From the NCBI RefSeq assembly GCF_037975245.1, contig NC_092567.1:25962376-26022375 (forward strand): a DNA stretch of 60,000 bases, written 5' to 3'. Every line of letters begins with the position of its first letter. Positions within the stretch are counted from its first letter, which is position 1. The notes below the pieces were generated by a model. The model had not been told where the DNA came from, did no database searches, and saw only the letters and a program-made list of their open reading frames with translations. The stretch is from Apostichopus japonicus (Eukaryota; Echinodermata; Holothuroidea; Aspidochirotida; Stichopodidae). The position numbers and the translations under genes were made by a program. Shown piece by piece: positions 58,201-60,000 of this stretch.

Positions 58201-58892
58201 TTTGTTTATAATATAGAAGTTGTAACTTTCATTGAAAGACAATTCTGTACAAGTCAGGATGAACCATCTAACCATGAGTGGCATTATGGCCAAAAACTTG
58301 AAAGTTGTACTTGCAAGTAGTGTCAATGGGTTTAAGAATGCTTTGGACAAGCACTTTAAGCATTGTAATTGGGGACCTTGATGGGGACTTGAGTGTCCCT
58401 CCTGATCGTTTTTTTTCTACTAAACTAAACTATAAATAGAACAACCTGTGCAAGTTTGGTAATCAGGTATTTCAATGTTTATGAAGCAGAGAAAGATGTG
58501 ATGACATGCTTACCCTCTGACATGCCTGAAAACCCGTTCTTGACGCTCGCCGTCAGTTCCGTAATGTATGGGTTGGATTCTGGGCCGAACCCATCTCTGA
58601 AGTGTACTCACACTTGGATCATCCCTTGCTCTATCATGAAAGAAACAAAAACATGAGACTTTTAAATCTGCCCTAGATTCAATTACTACTTTCTGTTGTA
58701 AGCAAGGTACAAACAGGAACCATTCTTATCAACATCAACAACAAGAAACAGAGTTTGAGAATTACATGTAGAGAAATTTTTTGGGGGTACGATAAAAAAA
58801 TGTACTTACAGCTTATATGATTCACGTGGTCTCTCTTGCTGCCTACTGGAGGAATACGCTCGAGCACCACCTGCTGCCCCCGGACCTTCCAC
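41447..58892 (-). CDS. EIF4G2: Translation initiation factor eIF4G2 (DAP5/NAT1/p97), complete coding gene
   Basis: Scaffold for cap-independent and re-initiating translation: in the family the MIF4G domain binds eIF4A and eIF3, MA3 and W2 follow, and the eIF4E- and PABP-binding parts of eIF4G are absent. Nineteen coding exons on the minus strand (58892-58810, 58630-58514, 58085-57983, 57359-57249, 55045-54979, 54519-54427, 54047-53989, 52937-52827, 51445-51260, 50458-50323, 49540-49406, 48402-48140, 47543-47256, 46628-46413, 45609-45304, 43846-43689, 43062-42854, 42341-42220, 41512-41447) join without a phase error into 2829 nt, 942 residues plus TAA; human is about 907. MIF4G covers about residues 60-300, a Q/N/G-rich linker about 315-490, MA3 about 565-690 and W2 about 745-925, ending in an acidic tail. 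The start is taken as GTG (see the start-codon entry). Introns carry satellites, MITEs and a SINE. Confidence 0.96.
42220..42341 (-). CDS. EIF4G2: EIF4G2 exon 18 (W2)
   Basis: MLLRFFINFYDMEICEEESF, HWKEDITDEFPGKGKALFQ; human has M-L-L-R-F-F-V-H-F-Y-D-M-E-I-I-E-E-E-A-F. Acceptor CTCTGTAG, donor CAG|GTAAAA. Confidence 0.96.
42478..42760 (-). mobile_element. tRNA-derived SINE in EIF4G2 intron 17
   Basis: On the minus strand from about 42757: GTGCTGTGGCCGAGTGGAT, with an A-box-like TGGCCGAGTGG, then 55 bp later GGTTCTGGGTTTGATACCC, a B-box-like word. This is the layout of a serine/leucine-type tRNA head. A unique body follows, then GCTTAAGCGTCGTATAAATA and a TTATTATTATTATG tail. It is not a functional tRNA: the acceptor stem cannot be closed. 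Confidence 0.78.
42854..43062 (-). CDS. EIF4G2: EIF4G2 exon 17 (W2)
   Basis: ILKYVTQETTLSPNIDPAIL, EKEKALLEKFSPVLKKFLHE and CALYSLQTHCYNNNFPKG. The human caspase site D-E-T-D falls in this region; here the spacer reads T-L-S-P-N-I-D-P-A and has no D-E-T-D. Acceptor TTTCTCAG, donor GAAAG|GTTTGT. Confidence 0.95.
43689..43846 (-). CDS. EIF4G2: EIF4G2 exon 16 (W2)
   Basis: GLSFLFPLLRLHIDVWKKL, DPSPSTLYKWIKENVTSDL and HKTFVNALTM; human has G-L-S-F-L-F-P-L-L-K-L and D-P-S-P-Q-T-I-Y-K-W-I-K-D-N. Acceptor CACTCAG, donor ATGAG|GTTTGT. Confidence 0.96.
43880..45295. repeat. About 84-bp satellite filling EIF4G2 intron 15, interrupted by a MITE
   Basis: Units combine ATCTACACCACATGTCACTC, ATCTCATCACCAAACACCTA and AGTAAGTCTACACCATCTCT. 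The array runs from next to the exon 15 donor to about 35 bp from the exon 16 acceptor and is split by the TTAA element at 44094-44707. The leftmost units have GTGACTCACCTC, a donor-like GAGGTGAGTCAC on the minus strand. Confidence 0.9.
44094..44707 (+). mobile_element. TTAA-flanked 614-bp TIR element, family A, copy 1 (EIF4G2 intron 15)
   Basis: TTAA at 44090-44093 and 44708-44711; ends AGCAGCATTTTGCG and CGCAAAATGCTGCT. Inside is a palindrome around AGGGAGTTGTTATGGAACTC and a 100-codon frame (44319-44621, +). It inserted into one unit of the 84-bp satellite, so it is younger than the array. No transposase; it would depend on a piggyBac-like or other TTAA-specific enzyme. Confidence 0.87.
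45304..45609 (-). CDS. EIF4G2: EIF4G2 exon 15 (MA3 end, into W2)
   Basis: GLSILLEHLPELEVETPLIK, then YPLFLLCLQKIAKEKDKEWL, then SKVNMQKMLPEMDQNKERMM. The last matches human S-K-V-N-M-Q-K-M-L-P-E-I-D-Q-N-K-E-R-M with one change. Donor AAG|GTGAGC. Confidence 0.96.
45721..46162. mobile_element. hAT-like MITE in EIF4G2 intron 14
   Basis: Left CAGGGGTGTGCCC and right, reverse-complemented, CAGGGATGTGCCC are typical CAG-type hAT ends. The 442-bp inside has CAGCACT repeats and no transposase. The flanking 8 bp (CATATATA and ATATATAT) are compatible with a target duplication but uninformative in AT repeats. Confidence 0.72.
46163..46222. repeat. (AT)n and (GT)n microsatellite
   Basis: About 25 AT dinucleotides followed by five GT. 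It abuts the hAT-like element and perhaps supplied its target. Confidence 0.95.
46413..46628 (-). CDS. EIF4G2: EIF4G2 exon 14 (MA3)
   Basis: DSLLDNMYENKDLEASLKCF, LLCQVMMSVISKTDSDR and KKDGLFTDINYLD. MA3 helices; the family uses this domain in eIF4G for eIF4A binding, which is reported as lost in vertebrate DAP5. Donor GGAT|GTAAGT. Confidence 0.92.
47256..47543 (-). CDS. EIF4G2: EIF4G2 exon 13 (proline-rich linker to MA3)
   Basis: LNLRPNTNNPILKPQGPG, then a P/S/L-rich stretch, then SKKQPPSKEELVTML, equal to human S-K-K-P-P-P-S-K-E-E-L-L-K-L at the MA3 border. Donor CTG|GTAAGA. Confidence 0.94.
47915..48118. repeat. 12-bp minisatellite CATACATAGACG in EIF4G2 intron 12
   Basis: About 17 copies of CATACATAGACG/CATACATAGACA, starting 21 bp beyond the exon 12 donor. 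It keeps frames open on both strands, producing long false ORFs of Y-I-D-A or Y-V-C-V repeats. Confidence 0.92.
48140..48402 (-). CDS. EIF4G2: EIF4G2 exon 12 (Q/N/G-rich linker)
   Basis: Starts FNNYNNKNNTNKTSAPRF, continues as 60 residues of Q, N, G and S, and ends YRPPRFNKMNTEQ, which lines up with human P-P-R-F-S-K-K-G-Q. The low-complexity composition resembles prion-like or condensate-forming linkers (inference). Donor CAG|GTATAG. Confidence 0.92.
49406..49540 (-). CDS. EIF4G2: EIF4G2 exon 11 (linker)
   Basis: TSYSTGPSFFDDEPNPRAMA then a Q/N/R-rich run ending QDNRQNQG. Acceptor TTTTTAG, donor CAAG|GTCAGT. Confidence 0.87.
50323..50458 (-). CDS. EIF4G2: EIF4G2 exon 10 (linker)
   Basis: EMTYTKKPNRNPQADFFGQV then GLNEFYQENP; donor CCAT|GTAAGT. 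This is the linker after MIF4G, poorly conserved with human except for the D-F-F region. Confidence 0.88.
50935..51258. repeat. 75-79-bp tandem repeat containing copies of the exon 9 splice donor
   Basis: Four to five units with AACTGTGGAGATTTATGG, AACATGTGAATTAATATATG and TCACAAGATCTTTGATGAGG. On the minus strand each full unit has the AAGGTACGAGTTAAA of the exon 9 donor (51252, 51178; variants at 51107 and 51020). The array begins at the exon edge. Confidence 0.85.
51260..51445 (-). CDS. EIF4G2: EIF4G2 exon 9 (end of MIF4G)
   Basis: WMDQYFERMFRYSDNMMLSS then RIRFMLQDCCELRRNKWV and TISQVHQDAAK; the human counterparts are L-M-D-Q-Y-F-A-R-M and A-R-I-R-F-L-L-Q-D. Donor AAG|GTACGAG, which is repeated in the adjoining array. 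Confidence 0.95.
51527..52142 (-). mobile_element. TTAA-flanked 616-bp TIR element, family A, copy 2 (EIF4G2 intron 8)
   Basis: TTAA at 51523-51526 and 52143-52146. The ends are AGCAGCATTTTGCG and CGCAAAATGCTGCT. It is in opposite orientation to the copy at 44094-44707. A 101-codon frame starting M-N-S-T-N-Q-R-C-R-F (minus strand 51915-51610) is shared with that copy. Confidence 0.85.
52827..52937 (-). CDS. EIF4G2: EIF4G2 exon 8
   Basis: LLEKKSSDKITEKGEDLECL then CKIMNSVG and LDHDKAR, against human G-E-D-L-E-C-L-C-Q-I-M-R-T-V-G and L-D-H-E-R-A-K. Acceptor CTACAG, donor AGG|GTAAGT. Confidence 0.95.
53440..53700. repeat. About 33-bp minisatellite in EIF4G2 intron 7
   Basis: Repeats of GTGTTCACATGTACGTGAAT with ACAATCACTTGAAT. 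Degenerate, about eight copies, with a palindromic flavour (CACATGTACGTG). Confidence 0.8.
53989..54047 (-). CDS. EIF4G2: EIF4G2 exon 7
   Basis: ELFKLEMLHVSIVHKCIKQ, matching human G-E-L-G-K-L-D-L-I-H-E-S-I-L-H-K-C-I-K. It is a short exon of 59 nt; acceptor TTTGCAG and donor CAG|GTTAGT. Confidence 0.94.
54427..54519 (-). CDS. EIF4G2: EIF4G2 exon 6
   Basis: FDTKNGPLSDEEEDARHLAK then HKMLGNITFIG; the human equivalent has E-E-E-E-Q-R-A-I-A-K-I-K-M-L-G-N-I-K-F-I-G. The donor is ATCG|GTAAGT. Confidence 0.95.
54979..55045 (-). CDS. EIF4G2: EIF4G2 exon 5
   Basis: TFRRLLISKCQDEFENRSRA, matching human T-F-R-R-L-L-I-S-K-L-Q-D-E-F-E-N-R. The acceptor is TGATACAG and the donor is GCAG|GTATGC. Confidence 0.95.
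55078..56702. repeat. About 103-bp satellite, 16 copies, in EIF4G2 intron 4
   Basis: Unit of 103-104 bp with GTAGAAAGAATCTCAAAATG, then AATCTGATACGTTATCAAAT, AACATATCAAGGTATGCTA and CGTGGTTTAACAATAAAAC. Units are over 90 percent alike by eye. The array begins only about 33 bp from the exon 5 acceptor, so on the minus strand it fills the place where a branch point would be expected. Confidence 0.92.
57249..57359 (-). CDS. EIF4G2: EIF4G2 exon 4
   Basis: VFEKALEEPKYSSMYAQLCR then DAPNFEPEGSKNC; the donor is TGT|GTAAGT. This is the MIF4G helix segment with the K-A-L-E-E-P-x-Y-S-S-x-Y-A-Q-L-C signature of the family. Confidence 0.96.
57920..57972 (-). repeat. Duplicate of the exon-3 end including its splice donor
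   Basis: Minus strand GGCATTCTAC, then AAGAAAGTTATCAAAGGAAT and CATGCTGGTT|GTAAGTATTA, mirrors exon 3 (GGAATAGCC...AAGAACATTCTCAAAGGAAT...ATTCTGCTT|GTAAGTATTA). In the matching register it reads KKVIKGIMLV beside NKNILKGIILL. The offset of 52 nt would shift frame if the second donor were used. Confidence 0.75.
57983..58085 (-). CDS. EIF4G2: EIF4G2 exon 3 (start of MIF4G)
   Basis: VLNKLTPDKFDKLCLELLNV, almost identical to human. The donor is CTT|GTAAGT, phase 0. A diverged copy of the exon end and donor lies 52 bp downstream (57931). Confidence 0.95.
58514..58630 (-). CDS. EIF4G2: EIF4G2 exon 2
   Basis: The acceptor is CATGATAG and the donor is AGAGG|GTAAGC. It encodes ARDDPSVSTLQRWV and ends VFRHVRG, matching human A-I-F-R-K-V-R-G just before MIF4G. 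Confidence 0.9.
58810..58892 (-). CDS. EIF4G2: EIF4G2 coding exon 1
   Basis: The donor is AAGCT|GTAAGT, phase 2. Glycine/alanine/serine-rich N-terminus. The exon continues 5' as UTR, perhaps to a CTATAG acceptor at 58958, which has a weak pyrimidine tract; a first non-coding exon would lie upstream. Confidence 0.85.
58890..58892 (-). promoter_or_regulatory. Probable GUG start codon of EIF4G2
   Basis: The frame around it reads K-L-G-K then V-E-G-P-G-A-A-G-G-A-R-A-Y-S-S-S, which aligns with the human N-terminus M-E-S-A-I-A-E-G-G-A-S-R-F-S-A-S-S, where the initiator is known to be GUG. The context AAAGTGG has A at -3 and G at +4, a strong Kozak setting. No ATG exists in this frame between it and the upstream in-frame TAA (about 58991-58993 in genomic reading). 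Confidence 0.8.
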
Positions 58893-58957
58893 TTTGCCCA
58901 GTTTGTCAAACACCGTCACAAATAAGAGACAAAAAGGATTCTTGGCCTCTCCTGTCT

Positions 58958-60000
58958 CTATAGTAAAGAATTCTAAATTACAAAATTAGAAGCAAAGAGT
59001 GAATAATTACTTTAATGATCAGTAATTTGTAACATTCAGAGACTAATTTATCCTGTATTGCAAAATGCTACGCTATACAATTGAGAAGATGCATAGCAGT
59101 TCTTTTAACACAGTATTTCTAAAGTTCAGTTTCTTCAAAAACTGCTTCCTAAAGTTTGAAGATTAAATTATTTCCTGTCAATATGTACTTGAGCTAATGA
59201 CCTACTGACATGTATTAGAACTGATAACCTCACAGAGATGCAAATCTAAAGATTGGCTTCCCACTTAATCCAATTCGTGTTAAATCTATTCCCAAGTAAC
59301 AGTTTCACAACCAGAAGTGATCCGAAACTGAGCACTATTACAGTAATCACGTCTGAAGGCCGAACATTCTGAAAAAGCAGCTTTTCGGTTTTGACATTGA
59401 TAGACCACAATAACCACTACTTGGCTGTTCAATAAGACAGTGTTATTGCATAATTGCTGTGTTATACATTTCAATTGTTGAATTAAGGTTCATTCATACT
59501 TAGTAAAGATTCCTAAATCCTATTGGTCCATTCAGGTCAGCTGACCATGGTTAATCCTGTGAGTAACGCACGGTAACATTACGGGGCATCACTTTAATAA
59601 ATATTTGGTTATATGTAACCAAAAATGTTTTGTTTTATGATTTTTCCCCCACACAAATGGTAGTGTATGAATGAACGGGGTTAATCAACGGTCTAGCGTG
59701 CGTTACTCACATGATTAATGCACTCCGGGTGTTAATGCTATCGCTGGATGCACTCGGGCTCCGCCCTCGTGCATCGCTTGCATTATCCCCCCAACGTGCA
59801 TTAATCCTGTGAGTAACGCACGCTAGACCGTTGATTAACCCCTTATTCAAGTAGCACTCAGGTGGTATAGCAACCAACCATACATCGCCAACCAAAAAAG
59901 GTGCTGATGCTCTGTTGGCCAGAAAGCCAACACGGTTTCTGATTTTATCAGACAGTTTATACATGTGCATTTATACTACATGAACCTTTGGAAATCTTGG
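58958..60000. other. EIF4G2 5' flank or 5' UTR intron
   Basis: No coding exon is seen. It contains a 166-bp hairpin repeat at 59677-59842 and a relic of its arm at about 59551-59574. A promoter or non-coding first exon of EIF4G2 should be here or beyond the window; I see no decisive core motif. Confidence 0.5.
59677..59842. repeat. Long palindrome with 47-bp arms (hairpin MITE)
   Basis: Arm 59677-59723 (GGGGTTAATCAACGGTCTAG ... GATTAATGCAC) pairs with 59796-59842 with one mismatch. The loop contains a second palindrome (GATGCACTCGGGC/GCCCTCGTGCATC). CpG-rich compared with surroundings. Flanks show no clear target duplication (AC left, TTATTC right). Confidence 0.88.

Overview
This is a eukaryotic nuclear window: AT-rich, intron-rich (19 coding exons in one gene), crowded with minisatellites and small inverted-repeat transposons, with no bacterial gene density. 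The EIF4G2, monocarboxylate-transporter and DUF829 genes, a tRNA-derived SINE, CR1/L2-like LINE pieces with ATT-repeat tails and many TTAA- or 8-bp-flanked MITEs together suggest a marine invertebrate deuterostome. An echinoderm, perhaps a sea cucumber, is my best guess, but it is an inference. Layout: bases 1-8225 hold no recognisable exon, only repeats. From 8226 to 17613 (+) lie the last five coding exons of an SLC16/monocarboxylate-transporter-like gene; its 5' exons (TM1 and start codon) are not seen. A dead LINE, itself split by a MITE, sits directly after its stop codon. From 17.7 to 29.8 kb is repeat-rich intergenic DNA (71-bp, 92-bp and 34-bp tandem arrays; MITEs). At 29878-30792 and 35257-36153 (+) are the large terminal exons of two tandem paralogues of the DUF829/TMEM53-like alpha/beta-hydrolase family, each followed by homologous non-coding DNA, so the duplicated block is larger than the gene. 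A complete hAT-type MITE with a perfect 8-bp target duplication lies between them. From 58892 down to 41447 (-) runs a complete EIF4G2 (DAP5/NAT1/p97) gene: 19 coding exons whose phases all join into a 942-residue protein with MIF4G, MA3 and W2 domains. Its first aligned codon is GTG, not ATG, as in the mammalian gene. Three of its introns carry tandem copies that include their own 5' splice site, and other introns hold MITEs, a SINE and a 103-bp satellite. The genes are not an operon and there is no evidence that they act together. The more unusual content is the conserved non-AUG start, the splice-donor duplications, the DUF829 segmental duplication and the nested or paired MITE families. 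I found no CRISPR, no rRNA gene and no convincing functional tRNA gene.
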